Of a stretch of 26,337 nucleotides of DNA, positions 8,342 through 15,126 are shown piece by piece. Position numbers and translations under genes: made by a program. The notes beneath the pieces were generated by a model. That model searched no databases, was not told the DNA's origin, and was given only the letters and a program-made list of their open reading frames with translations. The stretch is from assembly GCA_028817775.1 (NCBI GenBank), contig JAPPOW010000033.1, forward strand, positions 1-26,337. Reading direction: 5' to 3'. The DNA is from Candidatus Melainabacteria bacterium. Its GTDB lineage: Bacteria; Cyanobacteriota; Vampirovibrionia; LMEP-6097. Numbering within the stretch: position 1 is the stretch's first letter; each line of letters begins with the position of its first letter.

Positions 8342-9679
8342 ATGGCAAAAAGAGATCAATGGGGAAGTAGTTTTGGATTTTTGATGTCGACTGCAGGTGC
8401 AGCGATTGGATTAGGGAGTATTTGGCGCTTTCCGTATATGTGCGGACAAAACGGCGGTGGTGCTTTCATCATCGTTAATATCATCTGTGTTGCGCTCATT
8501 GGTCTGCCGGTATTAATTTCAGAACTTGCAATTGGCCGCAAATCAAGGATTGGTGGTGCTAGTGCCTTTACGGCATTGGTCAAAGACCACAAACCTATCT
8601 GGTATGGTGTCGGTCTCATTGGTTTGACCACTGGTTTGGTGATCACTAGTTACTACAGTGTCATCTCTGGTTGGTCACTTGAGTATCTCTATATGTCACT
8701 CACTGGTGCAATTAGTGAACTCAACGGTTCTAATACCCAAGAATATTTCTCTGCACTTACTGACTCTAATCAAAGGCAAATTATTTGGCACTTAATTTTC
8801 ACCGGCGCAACTGTCTTTATTTTGCTCGGAGGTATCAGTGGTGGTATTGAAAAATTCAACAAAATCTCAATGCCTACTTTATTTGTTTTGCTTCTTGGTC
8901 TTGCTGCTTACTCGCTTAATCTTGAAGCTCAACACGCAGCTGAAACTGGTGGACAAATTGAATCACTGCGCTTCATGTTTATTCCTGACTGGTCTAAGTT
9001 CACCATGGAGTCTGTCTTCCGCGCTCTTGGACAAGCAGCCTTTGTACTAAGTATTGCGATTGGTACTATGGTTGCCTATGGCAGTTACCTCGATTCCAAG
9101 GAAAATATCACTAAGCTTGGTGGTATCGTCGCCGGCATGGTAATGATGGTAGGTATCATCTCTGCGATGATTGTTTTCCCAATTGTTTTTGCTAATGGTC
9201 TTGAAGTTAACGCTGGTACTGGACTTGTGTTCATCACCCTGCCTGCACTGTTCTCGCAGATGCCACCCTTCATCGCACCACTATTTTATATACTGATATT
9301 TTTTGCGGCAATGACTTCTTCAGTTTCATTATTGGAGCCAGCAATCAGTTATTTGGTTGATGAATTCAAGTTCTCACGTCACTTTGCTTGTTTCACTGCT
9401 GGTTTAACTAGCGCAAGCTTAGGTATTGTTTGGATTGGGAGCAGTAGTCTTGAGAAAACTGGCCTGTTTGAGAATGTAGACAACTTTATTTCAAATATCA
9501 TCATTCCAATTGAGGCAATTGCAATTACTATGTATGCTGGTTGGTTCTTAAGTCACTGGATCTCACGTAAGGAAATGAAGCATATGCCAAGATGGTTCTA
9601 CCAACTTTACGTTATCCTTTGCCGCTATGTAGCTCCAGGAGCAGTTGGTGCTATCTTGCTTAAGCAATTATTCTTCTAA
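8342..9679 (+). CDS. Sodium:neurotransmitter symporter (NSS/SNF) family transporter
   Basis: This roughly 445-residue, 11-12-helix protein belongs to the NSS (LeuT/Tyt1-like) family, which imports amino acids or related amines using the sodium gradient. The N-terminus MAKRDQWGSSFGFLMSTAGAAIGLGSIWRFPY followed by MCGQNGGGAF is the hallmark TM1 with unwound sodium/substrate site. TM6-TM8 include GQAAFVLSIAIGTMVAYGSY and TSSVSLLEP, which carries the TM8 sodium-site Ser/Thr residues. I chose ATG 8342 over ATG 8309 because the latter lies in a promoter -10 and the family normally begins just before (K/R)xQWGSRxGF. The substrate is unknown. The 3' end overlaps the convergent hydrolase gene by 12 nt, so the two transcripts are antisense at their ends. 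Confidence 0.93.
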   Translation: MAKRDQWGSSFGFLMSTAGAAIGLGSIWRFPYMCGQNGGGAFIIVNIICVALIGLPVLISELAIGRKSRIGGASAFTALVKDHKPIWYGVGLIGLTTGLVITSYYSVISGWSLEYLYMSLTGAISELNGSNTQEYFSALTDSNQRQIIWHLIFTGATVFILLGGISGGIEKFNKISMPTLFVLLLGLAAYSLNLEAQHAAETGGQIESLRFMFIPDWSKFTMESVFRALGQAAFVLSIAIGTMVAYGSYLDSKENITKLGGIVAGMVMMVGIISAMIVFPIVFANGLEVNAGTGLVFITLPALFSQMPPFIAPLFYILIFFAAMTSSVSLLEPAISYLVDEFKFSRHFACFTAGLTSASLGIVWIGSSSLEKTGLFENVDNFISNIIIPIEAIAITMYAGWFLSHWISRKEMKHMPRWFYQLYVILCRYVAPGAVGAILLKQLFF

Positions 9680-10447
9680 ATAGCTAGCTATTTTCTTAGA
9701 AATCTCAGTACGAGTTTGCTCTCGCCAGATCCAATCGTGATCAGCACCTGAATAAACTTTCAATTCCTTATTACTATGAGGAATCAGATCTAAATATAGA
9801 GGCAGAGCATTATTATCAACCACAGTATCACCCTCAATTTTAAACATCAGTACTGGTGAATGAACCTGGGGCATTTGTTTTTTGCATGCAGCACGCATCT
9901 TCAAAACTTCAAGCAGTAAAGTCTGAGTGACTTCTGAAACTTTAAGTGGATCACCTTCTGTAGGATCTGGATATTTTTTAGGAGATGGTGGCAGTGTGAC
10001 ATAAACATCATTACCAAGAATAAATTTATCAATGACTATCTTACGGATTGTTGACCAAAAGAAGCCGGGATCAAAAGTATCAGAGGCACCCTTGAAACCA
10101 GGCACCGAGAGAATCAATTTATGATCTTTAGTTAGACTAGGCATCATTGCTGCAATCAGTGCACCAAGACTATGCCCCATCACTGTGATTTGCGCATCTG
10201 GCTCATTAGCTATTAATTTTTGAAACTCAGTATCAGCTGCCTCTATCCATGTTTGGAAACTCTCAACATGTCCCTTGGTAAACTGACTAGAACTTGAAAC
10301 TAAATTATGGTTCTTACCAAAACCAGGTAAATCAAAACTAGCAAAAGCAATATTATGCTTGGCAAGTTCATCAGCTAAATTTTTAAACCAGCCACTATGC
10401 CCGCCTAATCCATGAATTGCAAAGATTATGTGTTTGTGTTTACTCAC
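9668..10447 (-). CDS. Alpha/beta hydrolase (S33 / monoglyceride-lipase-like)
   Basis: The 259-residue protein is a cytosolic alpha/beta hydrolase. The oxyanion-hole segment AIHGLGGHSGW lies at about 10-20, followed by SFDLPGFGKN. The nucleophile elbow is MGHSLGALIAA with Ser93. The acid is probably the Asp in KIEGDTVVD, and the histidine lies in YSGADHDWIW near 240. There is no signal peptide. It starts with GTG. A TATAAT at 10459-10454 ends only 6 nt before the GTG, implying a leaderless message, because the HGLGG motif leaves no room for a later start. Sequence resembles serine aminopeptidase/acylglycerol lipase types; the substrate is not predictable. It converges on the symporter gene with a 12-nt overlap. 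Confidence 0.88.
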   Translation of the reverse strand: MSKHKHIIFAIHGLGGHSGWFKNLADELAKHNIAFASFDLPGFGKNHNLVSSSSQFTKGHVESFQTWIEAADTEFQKLIANEPDAQITVMGHSLGALIAAMMPSLTKDHKLILSVPGFKGASDTFDPGFFWSTIRKIVIDKFILGNDVYVTLPPSPKKYPDPTEGDPLKVSEVTQTLLLEVLKMRAACKKQMPQVHSPVLMFKIEGDTVVDNNALPLYLDLIPHSNKELKVYSGADHDWIWREQTRTEISKKIASYLEE

Positions 10448-10471
10448 AAGTGAATTATACCCTTCAAGATT

Positions 10472-10596
10472 GGCACATGGTCGCTTTGCTCCCTGCGTAT
10501 GGCACTACGTGCCTGCAAATGCTACGCTGCTGACGCAGGCGAAGCCATAAGCAGGAGCGTTAGCTACATATGCAGGGAGCAAAGCAACCATATGCC
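10472..10596. repeat. Long imperfect palindromic repeat, type A
   Basis: The outer arms are 10472-10500 and 10568-10596. Each contains GCTTTGCTCCCTGC (or its complement), and they match as a 29-bp inverted repeat with a few mismatches. Inside are further dyads: GGCA-CTACG-TGCC, GCCTGC...GCAGGC, and GCTACGCTGCTG against AGCAGGAGCGTTAGC. RNA would fold as a cloverleaf-like structure. It occupies nearly all of the gap between the hydrolase promoter and the end of the next gene. It may act as a terminator for the gene ending at 10603. It looks like a REP/MITE-type element, but I see no coding sequence inside. Confidence 0.75.
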
Positions 10597-10602
10597 AGAA
10601 AC

Positions 10603-11556
10603 CTAAACCTTAACCGTCGCTACCGAATCCGAATTCTTATACAATTCCAATGCAAATCGCCCACATGCATGAGACAACATATTACAAGCTAGACGAGGAT
10701 ACTTGCCATCAAAGAATCTAGCAACAAAATCAAAGACACTCTCCAAGAGGAAGAAGCCACCAGAGATTTTTTGCAAACTATTTTTACTGGCTAGCATCGC
10801 CCAGTCAAATAATGGTCCAGAAAGATCACGTAGTGGACCAAAGATACCTTCTTTACCAGTAAGGATATAACCAACTGAAGCAACCGCTGAACCCAAACTA
10901 CTCAAGAAGGCATGATGCCCCTGGGTTTCCTTAGTGAACATAGTGCCCAATGGATTTTTGGCAAATTCTTTCATCAAGGTACCAAGCATCTTAGATACTT
11001 CTTTAAAGCCAGTACGGAAGTCAGGGAATAAACCATCTTTATACTTGTGGTTGAGACGAGGATCGGTAGCTACCCAAAGTTGATCCAAACCTGTTGGCAA
11101 GCCACGAAGTAAGTAAGTGTACTTGAGCTTACCAAACCAAGGGAAGATCATCTCACCCAAAAATCCAAGCACCATAAATGCATTCTTTTTCTCACGTCCA
11201 TTAGCCATACCACTTGCCCCATAGAACATGAAACTCAAATTGAGAATATTATTGACGGTCTTCTCAACAAAGTTCTTAGTCTTATCACCAAGTTTCATCA
11301 AAATCAATGGAGCACCAATTAAATTAGCCAGCAAAGCTGCCCAGCTTGAGTAACTGGCAATCTTATCGAGGTTCTTCTTCCACTGCGGTGCTTGATAGCC
11401 TGGCTCATCTGGCTCTTTGACATCAGATAAACGCTGCAACTGCTCTCGCAAATCAAGCATAGGCGCAGCCGGACCAGCAGCACTTGGCTCCATTTCAGGG
11501 CCCGGCACGGCATGGTCCATCGCAGCTCTATCTGCAATAGCACTTGTTTCAGTCAT
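10603..11556 (-). CDS. Unknown membrane-associated protein, third gene of ispA operon
   Basis: I do not recognise this protein (317 residues from ATG 11556; a TTG at 11580 is an alternative). The first 50 or so residues are low-complexity and Pro/Ala-rich (PGPEMEPSAAGPAAP), probably disordered. The rest holds several weakly hydrophobic stretches: SSWAALLANLIGAPLILMKL, NLSFMFYGASG, AFMVLGFLGEMIFPWFG and SLGSAVASVGYILTG. These are short and amphipathic enough to suggest membrane association or a helical bundle rather than a transporter. AGGG precedes ATG 11556. A TATAAT at 11596-11591, inside the end of the upstream gene, could give it its own promoter. It follows the divergent-PAP2 gene by 35 nt. 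Style (disordered acidic N-terminus plus helical body) resembles the two unknown proteins at 22351-24875. Confidence 0.7.
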   Translation of the reverse strand: MTETSAIADRAAMDHAVPGPEMEPSAAGPAAPMLDLREQLQRLSDVKEPDEPGYQAPQWKKNLDKIASYSSWAALLANLIGAPLILMKLGDKTKNFVEKTVNNILNLSFMFYGASGMANGREKKNAFMVLGFLGEMIFPWFGKLKYTYLLRGLPTGLDQLWVATDPRLNHKYKDGLFPDFRTGFKEVSKMLGTLMKEFAKNPLGTMFTKETQGHHAFLSSLGSAVASVGYILTGKEGIFGPLRDLSGPLFDWAMLASKNSLQKISGGFFLLESVFDFVARFFDGKYPRLACNMLSHACGRFALELYKNSDSVATVKV

Positions 11557-11591
11557 ATTTAGCCCTGCGTCAATACGCAAAGACCTATTAA

Positions 11592-12067
11592 TTATACAAT
11601 ACTAGTTTCGATAAGATAGCGTAGCCCGTAACTAACGCCAAAACCCAATAAAGCACCGGCAATTACTTCTTTTGGGCTATGACCTAGTAATTCCTTGAGT
11701 TTTGCTCCACTGAGTTTATGCTGTTCAGACAACAATTCTGAGACAATTTGATTAAGCACTGCTGCTTGTTTACCCGCCGCTCTTCGCACGCCAGCGGAAT
11801 CATACATAACTACAACCGCAACACTAATTGCAATGGCAGTGATTGTTGAGCTGAGACCTTCAAGCAAAGCAACAGTCGTCGCCATTGCCACCACTGATGA
11901 ACTGTGACTAGATGGCATACCACCTGTGGTGAATAGCATGCGCAAATCAGCACTACGATGTTGAATTGCAAAAAGTATAGTCTTAAGCACCTGAGCAGAG
12001 ACGTTGGCTATCACCAATGCCGTCATTACTTCGTAACCGTTCCCATTAATGCTCTCGAGAAATGACA
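11592..12067 (-). CDS. Divergent PAP2 (DUF212/YuiD-like) membrane protein
   Basis: The roughly 158-residue protein belongs to the divergent PAP2 family, small integral membrane proteins distantly related to lipid phosphate phosphatases. Motifs are GGMPSSHSSSVVAMAT, YDSAGVRRAAGKQAAVLN and the C-terminal LLGHSPKEVIAGALLGFGVSYG, with about four hydrophobic segments. ATG 12067 is preferred; a TTG at 12077 sits only 3 nt after AGGAG, while ATG is 12 nt from it, so the start is not certain. It overlaps ispA by 22 nt. The pairing with a prenyl diphosphate synthase is one I recall from cyanobacterial genomes and suggests a role in prenyl-phosphate metabolism, though the activity of this family is not firmly established. 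Confidence 0.9.
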
Positions 12068-12945
12068 TAGTCTGCAATTGCTCCTAAGTGTTCAGAGTTT
12101 GGAATCACTGCCAAAGCTGCTTTGGCTTCAGCAACAAGTTCCTTTGCAATTATAGCTGCTTTGTCCAAACCATAGTAAGTGACGAAAGTAAATTTATTTT
12201 GCTCCAAATCCTTACCAGCTGTTTTGCCAAGCTCTTCGCTACTAGCGGTTTGATCCAAAATATCATCGGTAATCTGAAAGGCTAAGCCTATATTATGAGC
12301 ATAATTAGTCAAAGCCTCAACTTGCTGCTGGTTAGCATTGACGATGCGAGCAGCCAGTACTACAGCAGCTTGCAAGAGCGCACCAGTCTTAAGGCTTTGC
12401 ATCAATTTAAGATCATCAATAGTTTTATTTTCAGACTGTGGCAATTCTAAATCCATTGCCTGCCCAGCAATCATATCCTCAATTGCTTGCACAAAATCAT
12501 TAATAATCTCTGGCTCGATTTTAGCTTCAAGTAAAACTTGCACTGGGTAACAAAGCAAAGTATCACCGGCAAGCAAAGCAACAGCATCACCATAGACTTT
12601 GTGATTAGTTGGCTTACCGCGGCGCAAGTCATCATTATCCATGCTCGGCAGATCATCATGAATCAAAGAACCGCAGTGCACCAATTCTATAGCAAGCGCA
12701 AGTGGCAAAGCTGGATTTTCAGCGACTTCATAATTTTTTTGAGTAATTGCTTCAGCTACTAATAAAGCGAGAATTGGTCTGAGTCGCTTGCCACCATTAC
12801 TAACACTATATTGAATTGACTCTAATGATTTGGAGCGAGCAAAATTATTCAAGCTTGTTGACTTCATTTGACGGCTAAGCTCTAAGTCAATGGCTGACTT
12901 GTAATCTTGAAGAACTTTATTTAAATTAGCTTCCTTTACAGGCAC
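12046..12945 (-). CDS. ispA: Polyprenyl (farnesyl/geranylgeranyl) diphosphate synthase
   Basis: This 299-residue all-helical prenyltransferase condenses IPP with allylic diphosphates to give C15 or C20 products for polyprenyl carriers. Motifs are GGKRLRP (about 51-57), the first Asp-rich motif IHDDLPSMDNDDLRRGKP (DDxxxxD, about 96-112), KTGALL, and the second Asp-rich motif FQITDDILD. The two extra residues in the first Asp-rich motif are the type seen in bacterial FPPS/GGPPS. It starts with GTG; an extended -10-like TG-C-TAGTAT ends 6 nt before it, compatible with a leaderless mRNA. Together with MraY and the GT-C-like protein in this window, it fits undecaprenyl-type lipid-carrier metabolism. 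FPP versus GGPP specificity cannot be settled by eye. Confidence 0.93.
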   Translation of the reverse strand: MPVKEANLNKVLQDYKSAIDLELSRQMKSTSLNNFARSKSLESIQYSVSNGGKRLRPILALLVAEAITQKNYEVAENPALPLALAIELVHCGSLIHDDLPSMDNDDLRRGKPTNHKVYGDAVALLAGDTLLCYPVQVLLEAKIEPEIINDFVQAIEDMIAGQAMDLELPQSENKTIDDLKLMQSLKTGALLQAAVVLAARIVNANQQQVEALTNYAHNIGLAFQITDDILDQTASSEELGKTAGKDLEQNKFTFVTYYGLDKAAIIAKELVAEAKAALAVIPNSEHLGAIADYVISREH

Positions 12946-12985
12946 CTATTAATACTAGCACCCAGTGCCGTCATTACGACTCACT

Positions 12986-13071
12986 GTCATCCTGAGGGAG
13001 TGAAACGACCGTCAGGATCTCATCGGTTCCATATCGAGATCCTTACGTCGTCTTCGACTCCTCAGGATGAC
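12986..13071. repeat. REP-like palindrome, GTCATCCTGAGG family (complete copy)
   Basis: An 86-bp inverted repeat begins GTCATCCTGAGG and ends CCTCAGGATGAC. Both arms carry a degenerate core (GAGTGAAACGACC / its counterpart) and AGGATCTC-type inner ends. Similar GTCATCCTGAG...AGGATCTC elements are widespread dispersed repeats in bacterial genomes. The copy sits between ispA and fabH, ends 4 nt before the fabH stop codon and could serve as the fabH terminator. A single-arm copy follows rplL (26068) and another begins at 26327. Confidence 0.9.
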
Positions 13072-13074
13072 AAG

Positions 13075-14103
13075 TTAGAACTCGATAACTGTAGCACCCC
13101 AGGTTAAACCGGCGCCAAAACCAACAAGCCCTAGCTTCAACTTCTGCCCCGGCTCCCGTTTAATCTGCCCAAGTTCATAAGCCTCATCAAAAGCAATCGG
13201 AATACTAGCGGCACTAGTGTTACCATAGCGATCAATATTACAAATAAATTTCTCCATTGGAATTTTGAACCTACGAGCAGCCCCCTGAATAATTCTGATA
13301 TTGGCTTGATGCGGCACAAAGTAGTCTATCTCTTCTGGCTTGTAACCAGATGCTTCAATTGCCTGCTCCAAAGCTTCAGGCACTGCTTTGACTGCAAACT
13401 CGTAGACAGCCTTGCCGTCCATATAGACCATTTCTGGTTTAGCTTTGATATCAGCTTCTGCAACTGGATACTGATTAGCAACTGATTTAACATAGAGCGA
13501 ACAATCAGAGTCACCTCGTGACTTGATATAGAAAGGATGGAAAGCATCCTCAGCCTCATCACAAGCACTGACTATAGCGGCTCCCGCTCCATCACCAAAG
13601 ATTACTGCAGTGGACCTATCTGCCCAGTCAATATACTTGGACATTAGATCAACACCAATGACCATAATATTCTTGAATTGACCTGAGTGAATATAGTTAT
13701 AGGCAGTATTGAGAGCAAAGATGAATCCAGTACAAGCCGCTGACATATCAAAAGCAACAGCATTACTTGCACCAAGTTTGTCTTGAATCATACAAGCGGT
13801 AGACGGAAATAAATAATCGCCAGTTGCAGTCGCGCAGATTATCAAATCGATATCCTCGGCAGCAAGCGAGCCACCTGAATATTTTTCAACTTGATCGAGT
13901 GCTGATTGAGCAGCTGCTGCTCCTAGATCAATTGCACCTTCACCCTTCTCAGGATCAGCAATTCTTCGTTCCGAAATTCCAGTTCGTTTACTAATCCATT
14001 CATCATCAGTATCAAGAAATTGAGCAAGGTCATCATTGGTGACCACGCGTTCCGGCACAGCTCTCCCCCAGCTGATAACTTTCGCTCCAAATCTTGAACT
14101 CAT
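13075..14103 (-). CDS. fabH: Beta-ketoacyl-ACP synthase III
   Basis: FabH starts type II fatty-acid synthesis by condensing acetyl-CoA (or another acyl-CoA) with malonyl-ACP in the cytosol. The catalytic triad is visible: Cys about 124 in SAACTGFIFAL, His in YFVPHQANIRI and Asn in YGNTSAASIP. DEWISKRTGISERRI is the family's N-terminal CoA-binding segment, and the end is GLVGFGAGLTWGATVIEF. Starting at ATG 14103 gives 342 residues, with MSSRFGAKVISWG at the N-terminus as expected. An upstream in-frame start at 14148 lies in the promoter and is rejected. The promoter is excellent (CTGACA, 17 nt, TATAAT with extended TG), with its -10 ending 7 nt before ATG, so the mRNA is probably leaderless. 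A perfect palindrome overlaps the -35. Confidence 0.96.
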   Translation of the reverse strand: MSSRFGAKVISWGRAVPERVVTNDDLAQFLDTDDEWISKRTGISERRIADPEKGEGAIDLGAAAAQSALDQVEKYSGGSLAAEDIDLIICATATGDYLFPSTACMIQDKLGASNAVAFDMSAACTGFIFALNTAYNYIHSGQFKNIMVIGVDLMSKYIDWADRSTAVIFGDGAGAAIVSACDEAEDAFHPFYIKSRGDSDCSLYVKSVANQYPVAEADIKAKPEMVYMDGKAVYEFAVKAVPEALEQAIEASGYKPEEIDYFVPHQANIRIIQGAARRFKIPMEKFICNIDRYGNTSAASIPIAFDEAYELGQIKREPGQKLKLGLVGFGAGLTWGATVIEF

Positions 14104-14139
14104 GCTAAATATTATAGCAAAAACTGACACCGGTGTCAG
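14104..14139 (-). promoter_or_regulatory. fabH promoter with palindromic operator
   Basis: On the minus strand the -35 is CTGACA (14139-14134). After a 17-nt spacer the -10 is TATAAT (14116-14111), preceded by TG-C, a textbook sigma-70 promoter. The perfect 16-bp palindrome CTGACACCGGTGTCAG occupies 14124-14139 and so contains the -35 box. A dimeric repressor binding here would block RNA polymerase. The predicted +1 coincides with the fabH ATG. Confidence 0.8.
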
Positions 14140-14180
14140 AATTAACATAATCCAAGCCCTAATAGCTAGAAAAAGATTGG

Positions 14181-14189
14181 TGATATACT
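14181..14189 (+). promoter_or_regulatory. Extended -10 of the sigma-factor operon
   Basis: TG-A-TATACT lies at 14181-14189, one nucleotide before an in-frame ATG at 14191. Transcription should begin near 14196, so that ATG cannot be in the message and the real start is ATG 14230. No clear -35 is present, as expected for an extended -10 promoter. Confidence 0.65.
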
Positions 14190-14229
14190 AATGCCATTAG
14201 CTCTTGACACAGAGCTAGTTGTTTATGCC

Positions 14230-15126
14230 ATGACCACAGACGATCAATTAACCAAAGCCCAACAAGCACAAGCACTACACAAATTGTTGGCACAATACAA
14301 AAAAACCCAAGATAAAAAAATCAGGGATCAAATAGTTGATCAAAACTTCAACTTGGTTAAGAAGATTGCTCATGGTCTAGCGCGAAGAAGTACTGACCCG
14401 GTAGATGATTTGATTCAAATTGGTTCAATTGGTTTGATTAAAGCGATTGATTATTTCAAACCTGAGGCTGGTGCAAAGTTTACAACTTATGCGACTCACT
14501 TGATTACTGGTGAGATTCGTCACTACCTGCGTGACAAGACCTCGATGATCCGTGCACCACGTGAACTACAAGAACTGAGTTTCCGTATCAACAAAATTAT
14601 TCATAAATTGCGTACTGAATTTGGACGTGATCCGACAGACCTTGAAATTGCTGAAGTATTGCAGGATGTCAAGAAGAATAAAATCACTGAAGCTTATGAA
14701 GTGGACCGTCGTCGTACTTTGGTTTCACTTGATCAAACCCTTACTAGTGGCTCGTCCCAGGACAATGATACTTTCTTAATTGATACTTTGATGGATATCA
14801 AGGAACACAAACGTACTGATACCCGCGAAGATTTCTTCATGGTCAAGGAGCTAATCACACAACTCAAAGAACCACTTGCTGAAATCATTGAACTAATTTA
14901 TTTCCAAGATGTACCACAAGCTGAAGTTGCAGAGAGACTAGGTATTTCACAGATGCAGGTTTCACGCCGTCTCAAAAAAGCAACTGCAGCATTACAAGAA
15001 CTAATGAATGGTAACGGTTCTGCCAGCATGTACAGCAAAGGTAGAGACATGTCTAAAGGTAGAACCAAACGCGTCTCGAGATCTAGCCTCGGCGCAAGAC
15101 TCAAAGCTCAACAAGACGAAGATTAA
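14230..15126 (+). CDS. Group 3 sigma-70 factor, SigF/SigB-like
   Basis: About 298 residues long from ATG 14230, this is an alternative sigma factor lacking region 1.1. Region 2 reads LVKKIAHGLARRSTDPVDDLIQIGSIGLIKAIDYF followed by KFTTYATHLITGEIRHYLRD, including -10 recognition residues. Region 3 is ELQELSFRINKIIHKLRTEFGRDPTDLEIAEVL. Region 4 is LAEIIELIYFQDVPQAEVAERLGISQMQVSRRLKKA, the -35-binding helix-turn-helix. This architecture matches SigF/SigB-type sigmas that control motility, stress or sporulation; cyanobacterial SigF is the closest type I can name. A basic Ser/Arg-rich C-terminal tail of about 40 residues (SKGRDMSKGRTKRVSR) is unusual and may bind nucleic acid or a partner. No anti-sigma gene is adjacent. 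Its stop overlaps the proS start by 1 nt (TAATG). Confidence 0.92.
   Translation: MTTDDQLTKAQQAQALHKLLAQYKKTQDKKIRDQIVDQNFNLVKKIAHGLARRSTDPVDDLIQIGSIGLIKAIDYFKPEAGAKFTTYATHLITGEIRHYLRDKTSMIRAPRELQELSFRINKIIHKLRTEFGRDPTDLEIAEVLQDVKKNKITEAYEVDRRRTLVSLDQTLTSGSSQDNDTFLIDTLMDIKEHKRTDTREDFFMVKELITQLKEPLAEIIELIYFQDVPQAEVAERLGISQMQVSRRLKKATAALQELMNGNGSASMYSKGRDMSKGRTKRVSRSSLGARLKAQQDED

Noticed and set aside
14104..14148. Longer FabH start at 14148
   Set aside because: The extra 15 codons cover the -35, -10 and palindrome of the fabH promoter, and homologues start near MSSRFGAKV.
14191..14229. Longer sigma-factor start at ATG 14191
   Set aside because: It lies 1 nt after a strong extended -10, so it would not be transcribed.
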